From Cribrihabitans_A neustonicus (GTDB taxonomy: Bacteria; Pseudomonadota; Alphaproteobacteria; Rhodobacterales; Rhodobacteraceae): a stretch of 64,000 bases of DNA. The first letter of the stretch is position 1. Every line of letters starts with the position of its first letter. Location of the stretch: NCBI RefSeq assembly GCF_048820895.1, contig NZ_JBMERQ010000003.1:248001-312000 (forward strand). Direction: 5' to 3'. Below, in pieces: positions 9,319 through 18,198 of this stretch. A program made the translations under genes and the position numbers. The notes beneath the pieces are model-generated. The model searched no databases. It worked only from the letters and a program-made list of their open reading frames with translations, and was not told the origin of the DNA.

Positions 9319-10067
9319 CCGCGCGCCTCCTTCAATGAGGGCTGGCCGCGGCGTGCCCATTTCTCGATCCGCGCAAATACCGCGCCGGAGCAGAGCGTCA
9401 CCAGGAGATACAGCGCGCCCGCGGCAAGGAAGAAGGTGAAGTACGCCCGCGTGCTGCTGGCTGCCTGGCGGGTCTCCAGCGTCAGTTCGGAAAAGCCCAC
9501 GATGGCTAGGAGCGCGGTGTCCTTGGTGGCGATCAGCCAGAGGTTCGCAAGCCCCGGCGTGGCAAAGGCCATCATCGCCGGGATGGTGACCCGGCGCATG
9601 ATCATCAGACCGGGCATACCATAGGCCCGCGCCGCCTCGATCTGGCCCGCAGGCACCGCCTGGATCGCCCCGCGCAGCACTTCGGTGGCATAGGCGCCCT
9701 GCACGACACCCAGGACCCAGATCCCCGCGGCGACGCCGCTGATCTCCACCCGGCCGCCGCCCATCGCGGCGGACAGTTTATTGATGAGGTCACTGCCCAC
9801 GTAATAGAGGATCAGGATCAGCACCAGTTCCGGTACCGCCCGGATCACCGTGGTGTAAATGGCGAGAAGGTCGCGCGTGACCTTCCCGCCATAAAGCTTG
9901 CCATAGGCCCCCAACAGCCCGATCACCAAGCCCACCCCGAAGGCGCCAAAGGCGATTTGCAGGGAGTTGGCCAGCCCGCGCAGCAGGTTGGCCCCCCAGC
10001 CGGGCGGCGAGAGCGACAGAAGTTCTGCACTGCGGGCCAGGCCGAGCATGTCGAGGACGGTATTCAC
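9315..10067 (-). CDS. amino-acid ABC transporter permease 1 (HisQ/ArtQ-like)
   Basis: 250-residue HAAT-family permease. The N-terminal cytoplasmic stretch is followed by GLANSLQIAFGAFGVGLVIG, a typical first transmembrane helix, and the EAA loop reads IEAARAYGMPGLMIMRRVTIPA. It begins 9 bases after the binding-protein stop and overlaps the second permease by 4 bases, so the three are almost certainly co-transcribed. Confidence 0.88.
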   Translation of the reverse strand: MNTVLDMLGLARSAELLSLSPPGWGANLLRGLANSLQIAFGAFGVGLVIGLLGAYGKLYGGKVTRDLLAIYTTVIRAVPELVLILILYYVGSDLINKLSAAMGGGRVEISGVAAGIWVLGVVQGAYATEVLRGAIQAVPAGQIEAARAYGMPGLMIMRRVTIPAMMAFATPGLANLWLIATKDTALLAIVGFSELTLETRQAASSTRAYFTFFLAAGALYLLVTLCSGAVFARIEKWARRGQPSLKEARG

Positions 10068-10076
10068 AACAGCGCC

Positions 10077-10841
10077 TTAGTAGATGCTGGTGGTGAAATA
10101 CTTGGCGGTGATCGCCTCATGGGTGCCATCGGCGAGGATTTGGGCGATGCCCTTGTTCAGCGCCTCGCGCAGGGCATCGTCGCCCTTCCGCACGCCCGCG
10201 CCGACGCCGCGGCCCAGAATCGCCGGATCGTCCGCGACGGCGCCCTTGATTTCGCAGCAGCCGCCCGCATCCGATGCGACGAAATCCGCCATCGCGATGC
10301 TGTCGGCCTGGGTTGCGTCGATGCGGCCGGCAAACAGGTCCTGGTTGGCCTCGTCCTGGGTCTGGTAGACGCGCAGCTCGGCGTCCTTGAAGTACTGCTG
10401 GGCATAAGCCTGGTGGATGGTGGCGGCCTGGATGCCGACGACCTTCCCGGCAAGCGACGCCGGGGTGGGCTCTATATCCAGAGACTTGTCCGCCACGATC
10501 ACCGCAGGCGTGTTGTAATAGGGATCGCTGAAATCGATGGTCTTCATGCGCTCCTCGGTAATCGACATGGAGGCCATGATGGCGTCGATCTGCTTGCCCG
10601 TCAGCGAGGGAATAATGCCGTCCCAGGCGACCGGCGTAATCACACAATCGAGCTCGGCGGCCTTGCAGACCGCGCCGATCACCTCGATCTCCCAGCCGGT
10701 CCAGTTGCCTGCGGAATCGGGCGAGGCGAAGGGCGGGTAGGGTTCCGCGGCGATGCCGATCTTGACCTGTTCGGCGGCGGCGGCGCCCGCGGTAAGGGCT
10801 GCTGCGGCGGTGGCCGCGCCCAGAAGTGCCTTGAGTTTCAT
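10077..10841 (-). CDS. periplasmic amino-acid-binding protein (lysine/arginine/ornithine type)
   Basis: 254-residue secreted substrate-binding protein. Residues 1-23 form a Sec signal peptide (MKLKALLGAATAAAALTAGA, cleavage near AAAE). The mature protein shows the SBP_bac_3 pattern: IGIAAEPYPPF near the N-terminus, GWEIEVIGAVCK, and MASMSITEERMKTIDFSDPYY. The family feeds HAAT permeases such as those encoded just downstream. The Asp/Glu-rich pocket and the neighbouring arginine-type catabolic genes suggest a guanidino or basic amino acid, but specificity is not provable by eye. Confidence 0.88.
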   Translation of the reverse strand: MKLKALLGAATAAAALTAGAAAAEQVKIGIAAEPYPPFASPDSAGNWTGWEIEVIGAVCKAAELDCVITPVAWDGIIPSLTGKQIDAIMASMSITEERMKTIDFSDPYYNTPAVIVADKSLDIEPTPASLAGKVVGIQAATIHQAYAQQYFKDAELRVYQTQDEANQDLFAGRIDATQADSIAMADFVASDAGGCCEIKGAVADDPAILGRGVGAGVRKGDDALREALNKGIAQILADGTHEAITAKYFTTSIY

Positions 10842-10910
10842 GGTATTCTCTCCCTGTTTTATGGTCTTGGTTGTTATCGGTCTTTTGTCGTGTGCGCGCC
10901 GGGCACAGCG

Positions 10911-11720
10911 TCAGTGCATCGAGGCCAGGAACTTCTGCAGCCGCGCTGACTTCGGGTTGCCAAAGACGTCCTCGGGCGCGCCCTGTTCCTCGATCCGGCC
11001 CTGGTGCAGGAACACCACGTGGTCGGCGACTTCGCAGGCAAATTTCATCTCATGCGTGACCAGCAGCATTGTGCGCCCTTCGGCGGCGAGCCCGCGGATC
11101 ACCTGCAGCACCTCGCCGACCAGCTCGGGATCCAGCGCCGAGGTCGGCTCGTCGAACAGCATCGCCGAAGGGTCCACCGCCAGCGCCCGCGCAATCGCCG
11201 CGCGCTGCTGCTGGCCGCCCGAGAGATAGGCCGGGAAACTCTCCTCCCGGCCTTCCAGTCCGACGCGGGCGAGCAGGGCGCGGGCGCGTTCGATGGCCTC
11301 GGCGCGCGGCACCTTCAGCACATGCACCGGCACTTCGATCACGTTTTCCAGAAGCGTGCGGTGAGTCCACAAGTTGAACTGCTGGAACACCATCGCGAGC
11401 CGGGTGCGGATGCGCTCGATCTGGCGCCGGTTGGCGGGCGTCCCGTCGGCCCGCATCGCCACCTCCTCGCCGCCGATCACGATACGGCCCGCGCTGGGTG
11501 TTTCCAGAAAGTTGATGCAGCGCAGCATCGTCGACTTGCCCGAGCCGCTGCCGCCGATCACCGCCACCACGTCGCCCTTGCGCGCGGCGAGCGAGACGCC
11601 CTTCAGAACCTCCAGCGTGCCGAAAGATTTGTGAAGCCCTTCCACCCGGATCGCCTCTTCCCGGGAAGCTGGGTCTTCGATGGGCTCTGACGGCGGCGCG
11701 GCTCTGGCGGCGATGGGCAT
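10911..11720 (-). CDS. amino-acid ABC transporter ATP-binding protein
   Basis: 269-residue ATPase with Walker A GGSGSGKST, Q-loop VFQQFNLW, signature LSGGQQQR, Walker B AMLFDEPTSALD and the H-loop THEMKFACEVADHVV. The last motif is typical of HisP/GlnQ-type polar amino-acid importers. An N-terminal extension of about 25 residues precedes the core. It is first in the leftward transporter set and divergent from a TetR-type regulator 93 bases away. The 69-base gap to the binding-protein gene may hold a separate promoter. Confidence 0.9.
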   Translation of the reverse strand: MPIAARAAPPSEPIEDPASREEAIRVEGLHKSFGTLEVLKGVSLAARKGDVVAVIGGSGSGKSTMLRCINFLETPSAGRIVIGGEEVAMRADGTPANRRQIERIRTRLAMVFQQFNLWTHRTLLENVIEVPVHVLKVPRAEAIERARALLARVGLEGREESFPAYLSGGQQQRAAIARALAVDPSAMLFDEPTSALDPELVGEVLQVIRGLAAEGRTMLLVTHEMKFACEVADHVVFLHQGRIEEQGAPEDVFGNPKSARLQKFLASMH

Positions 11721-11767
11721 CTTCCGGCTTCCTCACTTTTCGGCTTGTAGTAAGGCCTGCCTCCAGT

Positions 11768-11787
11768 AATTATGCAAGTGTATAATT
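11768..11787. promoter_or_regulatory. candidate operator and -10 between transporter and regulator
   Basis: Inverted repeat AATTAT-8 bases-ATAATT lies in the divergent gap, and its right arm overlaps a perfect TATAAT. This AT-rich palindrome in a GC-rich gap is a likely binding site for the TetR-type protein encoded next to it. No clear -35 box was found. Confidence 0.35.
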
Positions 11788-11813
11788 TCTCCGGCCCGCG
11801 AAAGGACCAGCCC

Positions 11814-12464
11814 GTGAGCGAAGACCGCCGCAAATTCAGGCGCGAGACGCCGGAGCAGCGCAAGCTCGCTCTGATCGAGGCGGCATTGGCGCTGGTGGCG
11901 GAAAAGGGTGTGCGGGGCGCGACCGTGCGCGCCATTGCGGAGCGGGCGGAGGTCACGCAAGGGCTGATCAGGCATTACTTTTCCTCCAAGGAGGAGCTGA
12001 TCGCCGCCGCATACGAGCATCACATGACCTTCATGACCGATCTCACCGCAGCGCCGGCCGCCGCCGGAGGCGAGCGTTCGGCCCGGGACCGGCTGGCGGC
12101 CTTTGTGGTGGCCTCCCTGACGGCGCCGGTGGTGGATCCGCGCTCGATCGCGCTCTGGGCCAGCTTCCTCAACAAGGTGCAGCATGATCCGCAGATGCGG
12201 GCGACACACGCCCGCACCTATGCCGATTTCCGCGGCCGCCTCGGCGCGCTGGTCAGCGCGGCGCTGGAAGAGGCCGGCCGTCCGCCCCCGCCAGCGCAAG
12301 CGCATCGGCTTGCCATCGCCTGCAACGCGGTGATCGACGGGCTGTGGCTCGAGGGGGGCGCTTTGCCAGAGGCGTTCGAGCCGGGCGAGCTGCCGGGCAT
12401 CGGACTCGATTCGATCGGCGCAATTATTGGACTCGACTTGCAACAGAGGGCGGAACGGCCATGA
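11814..12464 (+). CDS. TetR/BetI-type transcriptional regulator
   Basis: 216-residue repressor-type protein. The N-terminal helix-turn-helix is clear: RKLALIEAALALVAEKG, then ATVRAIAERAEVTQGLIRHYF. The C-terminal ligand/dimer domain resembles BetI. I chose GTG at 11814, with AAAGGA eight bases upstream, over ATG at 11772, because the latter sits inside the candidate operator/-10. The gene overlaps the aminotransferase by ATGA and is divergent from the amino-acid transporter, so it probably controls both transport and catabolism in response to the substrate. Confidence 0.85.
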   Translation: MSEDRRKFRRETPEQRKLALIEAALALVAEKGVRGATVRAIAERAEVTQGLIRHYFSSKEELIAAAYEHHMTFMTDLTAAPAAAGGERSARDRLAAFVVASLTAPVVDPRSIALWASFLNKVQHDPQMRATHARTYADFRGRLGALVSAALEEAGRPPPPAQAHRLAIACNAVIDGLWLEGGALPEAFEPGELPGIGLDSIGAIIGLDLQQRAERP

Positions 12465-13648
12465 GAACGACTGCGATAACCGAACGCCTGGCGGGGCTGG
12501 GCGGCGACAAGTGGGAAGTGCATCTGAAGGCACGCGCGATGGCTGCCGCGGGCGCCGATGTGATCGAGATGACAATTGGCGAGCCGGATGTGGCGACCCC
12601 GCCCGAACTGATGCAGGCCGCCATGCAGGCGATGCAGGCCGGGCGCACCGGCTATTCTGACGGCCGCGGCGAGCTCGGCCTGCGCGAAGCGCTTGCAGAG
12701 TACTACACCTGCAGCCGCGGCCGCGCCTTCACTCCCGGCAACGTGCTCTGTTTCCCCGGCACGCAGACTGCACTCTACGCGGTGATGGCAGGCGTCGCCG
12801 GGCCAGGGGACGAGGTGCTGGTCGGCGATCCGATGTATGCCACCTACGAGGGCGTGGTGCGGGCCTCCGGTGCCGAAATGGTGCCGGTGCCGCTCCGCCC
12901 AGAGGCGGGCTTCCGCATGCAGGCCGGGGATCTCGCCGCCCGCATCACGCCGCAAACCCGCGCCATCCTGCTCACCACGCCCCACAATCCCACCGGAGCG
13001 ATCCTTACGCCGGAGGATGTGGCCGAAATCGGCGCGCTCGCGCGGGAGCATGATCTCTGGATCATTTCGGACGAGGTCTACGAGCAGCTGATTTTCGACG
13101 GCGCCGCCTTCACCTCGCCGCTTGCCGATCCAGACCTGGCGGAACGGGTGATCGCGGTCTCCTCGATCTCCAAGTCCCACGCTGCGCCTGGCTTCCGCAG
13201 CGGCTGGTGCATCGCGTCCGAAGCCTTCTGCAACGCGCTGCTGCCGGTTTCGGAGACCATGCTGTTCGGCAATCAGCCCTTCATCGCGGACATGACCGAA
13301 CAGGCGGTGCGCGAGGGCTCGCCCGTTGCCGCGGGAATGAGTGCGCGCTTTGCCGCCCGCGCAGGCCAACTGGCGGATCGGCTTGAGCGTGACACCGGCT
13401 TCACCGTGCACCGCCCCGATGCGGGGATGTTCGCGATGATCGACGTGGCATCCACCGGCCTCACCGGCGAGGCCTACGCGCTGGATCTGTTGGAAAACGG
13501 CGGCGTTGCGGTGATGCCCGGCGCGTCCTTCGGGGAAAGCCTGCCAACCTGGGTGCGGGTGGCGCTGACAATCGATGACGGGAAATTCGCCGCGGCACTC
13601 GACCGCATCGTGGCGCATGCAGAAGAACTGAAAAGGAAGGCGGCATGA
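12461..13648 (+). CDS. aruH: PLP aminotransferase, arginine:pyruvate transaminase type
   Basis: 395-residue class I/II aminotransferase. Landmarks are the N-terminal EMTIGEPDVATP, the TTPHNPTG motif (Asn contacting PLP), ISDEVYEQL, and the PLP Lys 238 in SSISKSHAAPGFRSGW. The order aminotransferase then thiamin-diphosphate decarboxylase, overlapping by four bases, is that of AruH-AruI, in which arginine is transaminated to 2-ketoarginine. The gene symbol rests on that pairing rather than on unique residues. No Pseudomonas-like aldehyde dehydrogenase follows. Confidence 0.65.
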   Translation: MRTTAITERLAGLGGDKWEVHLKARAMAAAGADVIEMTIGEPDVATPPELMQAAMQAMQAGRTGYSDGRGELGLREALAEYYTCSRGRAFTPGNVLCFPGTQTALYAVMAGVAGPGDEVLVGDPMYATYEGVVRASGAEMVPVPLRPEAGFRMQAGDLAARITPQTRAILLTTPHNPTGAILTPEDVAEIGALAREHDLWIISDEVYEQLIFDGAAFTSPLADPDLAERVIAVSSISKSHAAPGFRSGWCIASEAFCNALLPVSETMLFGNQPFIADMTEQAVREGSPVAAGMSARFAARAGQLADRLERDTGFTVHRPDAGMFAMIDVASTGLTGEAYALDLLENGGVAVMPGASFGESLPTWVRVALTIDDGKFAAALDRIVAHAEELKRKAA

Positions 13649-15243
13649 CGAGCACCGGCGAAGCACTGGTGGCCGCGCTGAAGCAACGCGGGGCGGACAC
13701 CGTTTTTGGGATCCCGGGCGTACACACGGTGGAGCTCTACCGCGGGCTCGCGCACTCCGGCTTGCGCCACGTGACGCCGCGCCATGAACAGGGCGCGGGC
13801 TTCATGGCGGATGGCTATGCGCGGGTTTCGGGCAAGCCGGGGGTGGCTTTCGTGATTACCGGGCCGGGACTCACCAATACGCTCACGGCGATGGCGCAGG
13901 CGCGCGCTGATTCGGTGCCTATGCTGGTGGTTTCCGGTGCAAACCGGCAGGCGAGCCTGGGCCGCGGGTTCGGTCATCTGCACGAGCTGCCGGACCAGCA
14001 TGCGCTGGCTTCCACCGTGGCGCTGGTGTCTGAGCATGTGGCGGCGCCTGATGACCTCCTGCCTGCGCTGGAGCGTGTCTTTGCCTCCTTTGCGGACGGC
14101 CGCCCAGGCCCGGCCCATATCCAGATACCGCTGGATGTGGCGGGAGAACCGCATGAAGCGGCCCCGGTAGAGAGCCGGCCCGCCCGTGCCGGTCCCGATC
14201 CGGCCCTGCTGGAACAGGCCGCCGCGCGGCTTGCCCGGTGCAAGCGGCCGGTGATCCTCGCCGGCGGCGGCGTCCGGCGCGACGGTGCGGCGCTCAGGGC
14301 GCTGGCCGAGCGGCTGGACGCGCCGGTGGTGCAGACGGTGAACGCCCGCGGCGTGATGTTCGGCCATCCGCTGGGCGTGCCCGCAAGCCCGAGCCTTGAA
14401 GCCGTCCGCGGCCTGATCGCGGGCGCCGACGCGGTTCTGGCGCTTGGTACCGAGCTCGGGCCCACCGACTACGACATGTACGACACCGGCCGGATGCCGG
14501 CCTTGGGCGCGCTGATCCGCGCCGATGTCTGCCCCGCGCAGCTCTCCCGCCATCCAGCCGAGGTCGCGATCGAAGCGGCAGCCGCGACGGTGATTGAGGC
14601 GCTTCTTGGCCTGCTGCCCCAGAATCCTGCGAGCCACGGCGGCGCCGGCCGAGCCGCCCAGGCCCGCGGCGCGGCGCTTGCGGAGATCGGCCCGGAGTAC
14701 CGTACGCTGGTTGCCATACTGGAAGCGATGCGCGACGCGGTGCCCGGCGCGCTGATGGTGGGGGATTCCACCCAGCCGGTTTATGCGGGTAACCTCTATT
14801 ACGATCACGACCGCGCGGGCGGCTGGTTCAATGCCGCCACCGGCTATGGCGCGCTAGGCTATGCGATCCCGGCCGCAATCGGCGCTTCAATTGCCGACCC
14901 CGCAGCGCGGGTGGTCTGCCTGGCAGGTGACGGTGGCGCGCAGTTCTCCCTGCCCGAGGTGATGGCGGCGGTGGACGAAAACCTGCCCGTCACCTTCGTG
15001 ATCTGGAACAACTGCGGCTACCGCGAGATTGCCACCTCGATGCAGAACGCTGGTGTCAGCGTGGTCGGCTGCGACCCGACGCCGCCGGATTTCCAGGCCG
15101 CCGCCGCCTCCTTCGGCATTCCCTACAGCCGGTGCGATGCCGCACCGGAGGCCGCTGCCGATGCGCTGGCCGCCGCCGCGCGGCTGGACGGCCCCAGCAT
15201 CCTGGAAATCACCGCGCCGCAATTTCAGCCCGCAAAGGATTGA
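13645..15243 (+). CDS. aruI: thiamin-diphosphate enzyme, 2-ketoarginine (5-guanidino-2-oxopentanoate) decarboxylase type
   Basis: 532 residues with three domains typical of acetolactate-synthase-like enzymes. The N-terminal Pyr domain has FGIPGVHTVELYRGL and the catalytic-Glu motif PRHEQGAGFMADGYAR. The central domain binds nucleotide-like cofactors in relatives. The C-terminal PP domain has LAGDGGAQFS followed after the usual spacing by WNNCGY. The VHTVELYRG start is characteristic of AruI-annotated proteins, which decarboxylate 2-ketoarginine to 4-guanidinobutanal. It is tightly coupled to the aminotransferase before it and the DDAH-like gene after it. Confidence 0.7.
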   Translation: MTSTGEALVAALKQRGADTVFGIPGVHTVELYRGLAHSGLRHVTPRHEQGAGFMADGYARVSGKPGVAFVITGPGLTNTLTAMAQARADSVPMLVVSGANRQASLGRGFGHLHELPDQHALASTVALVSEHVAAPDDLLPALERVFASFADGRPGPAHIQIPLDVAGEPHEAAPVESRPARAGPDPALLEQAAARLARCKRPVILAGGGVRRDGAALRALAERLDAPVVQTVNARGVMFGHPLGVPASPSLEAVRGLIAGADAVLALGTELGPTDYDMYDTGRMPALGALIRADVCPAQLSRHPAEVAIEAAAATVIEALLGLLPQNPASHGGAGRAAQARGAALAEIGPEYRTLVAILEAMRDAVPGALMVGDSTQPVYAGNLYYDHDRAGGWFNAATGYGALGYAIPAAIGASIADPAARVVCLAGDGGAQFSLPEVMAAVDENLPVTFVIWNNCGYREIATSMQNAGVSVVGCDPTPPDFQAAAASFGIPYSRCDAAPEAAADALAAAARLDGPSILEITAPQFQPAKD

Positions 15244-15249
15244 TCCCAA

Positions 15250-16032
15250 ATGACCAACCCCGCCATCGACTTCACCCGCGCCATCATTCGCCGCCCGGCG
15301 CCGTCCATCGTCGACGGTCTGCGCGCCGAGGACACCGGCACCCCGGACCTCACTGCCATGCTGAAGGCGCATGAGACCTACGCCGCCGCGCTGAAAAGCA
15401 CCGGCGCCGAGGTGATCGAACTGCCGCCGCTGGCGGACTTCCCCGATGCGGTCTTTGTCGAGGACACCGCGCTTTGCCTGCCCGAAGGCGCGGTGCTGAT
15501 GCGCCCCGGCGCGCCTTCGCGGCTGGGCGAGGTGGCGGAAATGGCCCCCGCGATCCGGGCCTGCTTCGACGACGTGCGCCAGATCCGCGGCCCCGGCCAT
15601 ATCGAGGGCGGCGACATCCTGTTCACCGGCCGCGAGGTGCTGGTCGGCCGCTCCGCCCGCACCGATGCGGCGGGGGTGGCCGAACTGGCGGAAATCTGCG
15701 CCGAATGGGGCCGGCCCCTGCGCGAGGTGTTCACGCCCGAAGGCGTCCTGCACTTCAAGACCGACTGCTCGCTGATGGATGTGGATACGGTCCTGGCGAC
15801 CCGGCGGCTCGACGCCTCGGGCTGTTTCGAAGGCTACCGCGTGCTGCACGTGCCTGAAGGCGAGGAGGCCGCGGCCAATGCGATCCGTTTCAACAACCTG
15901 GTGCTGATGGCGGCGGGTTTCCCGCGCACGGCAGAGATGCTGAGACGCGAGGGCTATGAGGTAGTGGAGATCGACAACACCGACTGCGCCAAGCTGGACG
16001 GCGGCATGTCCTGCCTGTCGCTGCGGTTCTGA
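15250..16032 (+). CDS. dimethylarginine dimethylaminohydrolase-like guanidine hydrolase
   Basis: 260-residue member of the amidinotransferase/DDAH fold. It shows the conserved features DFPDAVFVEDTAL, the GPGHIEGGDIL loop, a HFKTDCSLMD segment that carries the catalytic His, and the C-terminal nucleophile Cys in GGMSCLSLRF. DDAH converts methylarginines to citrulline plus methylamines. It starts 6 bases after the decarboxylase, so it is in the same operon. The substrate could be dimethylarginine or another guanidino compound from the adjoining pathway. Confidence 0.82.
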   Translation: MTNPAIDFTRAIIRRPAPSIVDGLRAEDTGTPDLTAMLKAHETYAAALKSTGAEVIELPPLADFPDAVFVEDTALCLPEGAVLMRPGAPSRLGEVAEMAPAIRACFDDVRQIRGPGHIEGGDILFTGREVLVGRSARTDAAGVAELAEICAEWGRPLREVFTPEGVLHFKTDCSLMDVDTVLATRRLDASGCFEGYRVLHVPEGEEAAANAIRFNNLVLMAAGFPRTAEMLRREGYEVVEIDNTDCAKLDGGMSCLSLRF

Positions 16033-16073
16033 GGTCAGGGAAGGCGGGTTGCCCGGATGCCCGGCCGCCCCGC

Positions 16074-16814
16074 TCAGGCCAGCAGCCGGCCGAAATCCGG
16101 GCGCCGGTCCTCAATGCCCGCCAGCCGCAGCATGTGCCAGGCCAGCGCCTGGTTGCTGGTGAGAACAGGCAGGCCGGTTTGCGCCTCGATTTGCGGGATC
16201 ACGTCCAGGCAGCGCAGGCTGGTGCAGGAGATCACAAGCGCGTCGCAGGCGGCAGCCTCCGCGACGTGCAGGACACCCGCGGCGATGGCCTCCGGCGTGA
16301 TCCGGCCCACCACCCGGTCGTCCTCGGCCTCGAAGGAGCCGAAGGCCGCGATCTCGAAACCGGCTTCCACCAGCCGCTCCCGCAACCGCTGCGAGACTTC
16401 AGCCGCATAGGGGCTGAGAAACCCGAGCCGCCGGACTCCCAGGTGCTGCCCGGCCGCGATGAGCGCCGCCAGCGGGTCAGTCACGCGGGCCTCCGGGCAG
16501 GTGGAGCGGATGGCGCGGGCGACGTTATCGGACCCGATCACCGCCGCCGCCGAGGTGCAGCCATAGCCAATCACACCGCGCGCGGCCGGCCCTGGCAACA
16601 GCCCTGCTGCCGCGGGCAGATCCGCTGCCATGCAGGTCAGAGTCTCCTGGCTGATGACCGGCGCCATCGGGATGCGGCTGTGATAGAGCGCAACCCCCGG
16701 CAGCCGGGTCAGCCGGGCGCTTTCCGCTTCCAGAGTCTCGTCCGCCGCCAGCACGATGAGCCCGAGCGCCGCCCGAGCGCCCAGCCCTGCATCCGTCTCA
16801 TATTCCAGCCGCAT
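16074..16814 (-). CDS. Asp/Glu racemase / maleate isomerase family protein
   Basis: 246-residue protein of the Asp/Glu racemase superfamily. Two Cys motifs at the expected places are visible: GYGCTSAAAVIG (about residue 85) and VISCTSLRCLD (about residue 200), which in relatives act as the acid/base pair. It resembles EutA-like and arylmalonate decarboxylase-like proteins. It converges with the DDAH-like gene. I cannot give a substrate; a link to the amino-acid catabolic genes is plausible from position only. Confidence 0.7.
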   Translation of the reverse strand: MRLEYETDAGLGARAALGLIVLAADETLEAESARLTRLPGVALYHSRIPMAPVISQETLTCMAADLPAAAGLLPGPAARGVIGYGCTSAAAVIGSDNVARAIRSTCPEARVTDPLAALIAAGQHLGVRRLGFLSPYAAEVSQRLRERLVEAGFEIAAFGSFEAEDDRVVGRITPEAIAAGVLHVAEAAACDALVISCTSLRCLDVIPQIEAQTGLPVLTSNQALAWHMLRLAGIEDRRPDFGRLLA

Positions 16815-16957
16815 TTGCCGTCTCCCGCCTGCTGCCGGCCTGCTTGCGCCGGGCCTGTTGCAAGAATACCGGACATCCCGGCGGCAGGATGGTAGGATAC
16901 CGGCATTGCGCGACGGAATTCATCGCCCGGCAGCTTGCTTGCGAGGAGGAACGGAAT

Positions 16958-17407
16958 TTGGATGCCAAGGACCAGGAGATCCTGCAGCTAGTGCAGGAGA
17001 ACGCCCGCCTCACCGCCGAGACCATCGGGCAGGATGTCGGCCTGTCGCCCGCGGCGGTTCAGAAGCGGCTGCAGAAGCTGCGCGCGAGTGGCGTGATCGA
17101 GCGCGAGATCGCGGTGCTGAATCCGGCCAAGCTGGGCCGGGAGATGACAGTGATCGTGGAGGTGGTGCTGGAGCGCGAAAGCCGTGCGCATCTCGACGCC
17201 TTCAAGCGCCGCATGCGCCAGGCTCCAGCGGTGCAGCAATGCTACTACACCACGGGGGAGGCGGATTTCCTGCTCATCCTGACGGTTGCGGACATCAAGG
17301 AATACGAGGCGTTCACGCAGGATTATTTCTTTGATGAATCCAACATCAGCCGCTTCAAGACTTCGGTCGTGATGGACCGGGTGAAGGCCACCCTGAACGT
17401 GCTCTGA
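16958..17407 (+). CDS. Lrp/AsnC family transcriptional regulator
   Basis: 149 residues, the normal Lrp length. The N-terminal helix-turn-helix is LDAKDQEILQLVQENARLT...IGQDVGLSPAAVQKRLQKL; the C-terminal RAM domain follows. A TTG start at 16958 is chosen because GAGGAGGA lies seven bases upstream and the resulting protein begins exactly like Lrp family members; the frame further left has no family similarity. It is divergent from the racemase-family gene and probably regulates amino-acid genes here. Confidence 0.85.
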   Translation: MDAKDQEILQLVQENARLTAETIGQDVGLSPAAVQKRLQKLRASGVIEREIAVLNPAKLGREMTVIVEVVLERESRAHLDAFKRRMRQAPAVQQCYYTTGEADFLLILTVADIKEYEAFTQDYFFDESNISRFKTSVVMDRVKATLNVL

Positions 17408-17493
17408 CGGGCGGGGTGGGGCGCATGCTGGCGCGCTGAAAGCACGAATGCCGATCGCCGGTAACGGCTTTCTGCCCGCCCCGCTGGTGCGGT

Positions 17494-18198
17494 TTAGCCC
17501 GCAAGCCAGCGGCGGACCGCGGATTTGGCAGCGCGGCAGGCTTCTGCCAGAGTTTCGCCTTTGGCCAGGTGGCAGGCAATGGCGGTGGCGAGGCTGCATC
17601 CCGTACCGCGCCGCGACACTGCCAGCCGCGGCGCGGCAAAGACGTGCTCTTCGCCGCTGGCCGTGAACAAATGGTCGGTGCTGTCGCGCCCCGCACCGTG
17701 CCCGCCCTTGACCAGAATCGCCTGCACGCCCTCTGCCAGCAGCGTCTCCACCTGCGCCTCCATGCTGCCGCCGCGGCCGGAGAGTTCCGCAAGCTCCGGC
17801 AGGTTCGGGGTGATCAGGGCGGCCCTCTGCAACAGACCGTTAAAGCCGTCCGCCGGCATCAGGTCTCCCCCCGAACTCGCCTTCAGTACCGGGTCGAGGA
17901 CCAGCGGGATCTCAAGTGGCAAAACCGCTGCCAGCGCCGCGGCCAGCGCCGGCGAGCCGATCATGCCTGTCTTCACCGCCCGCGGCCCGGGCGCGGTGGC
18001 AAGCGCGGCGAGGGCCTGGGCAGCCACCTCCTCGGGGGCAGCCGGGTAGACCGCTTCCACCGCGCAATCTGTCTGTGCCGTCACCGCGGTCACCACCGGG
18101 CGCAGCGAAACATCCAGTGCCGCCGCCATCGCCGCATCGCGGGTGAGCCCGGCACCGCCGCTGGAATCGGTGCCGCCCGCCGCCAGGATCGCTGTCAT
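17494..18198 (-). CDS. thiD: hydroxymethylpyrimidine/phosphomethylpyrimidine kinase
   Basis: 234-residue ribokinase-fold enzyme that phosphorylates HMP and HMP-P in thiamin synthesis. Motifs include AAGGTDSSGGAGLTRD at the N-terminus, VKTGMIGS, LVLDPVLKASSG, LITPNLPEL and the anion-hole stretch SRRGTGCSLATAIA. It is the last gene of the leftward thi operon and overlaps thiF by four bases. At 234 residues it is slightly shorter than the usual 260. Confidence 0.9.
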   Translation of the reverse strand: MTAILAAGGTDSSGGAGLTRDAAMAAALDVSLRPVVTAVTAQTDCAVEAVYPAAPEEVAAQALAALATAPGPRAVKTGMIGSPALAAALAAVLPLEIPLVLDPVLKASSGGDLMPADGFNGLLQRAALITPNLPELAELSGRGGSMEAQVETLLAEGVQAILVKGGHGAGRDSTDHLFTASGEEHVFAAPRLAVSRRGTGCSLATAIACHLAKGETLAEACRAAKSAVRRWLAG

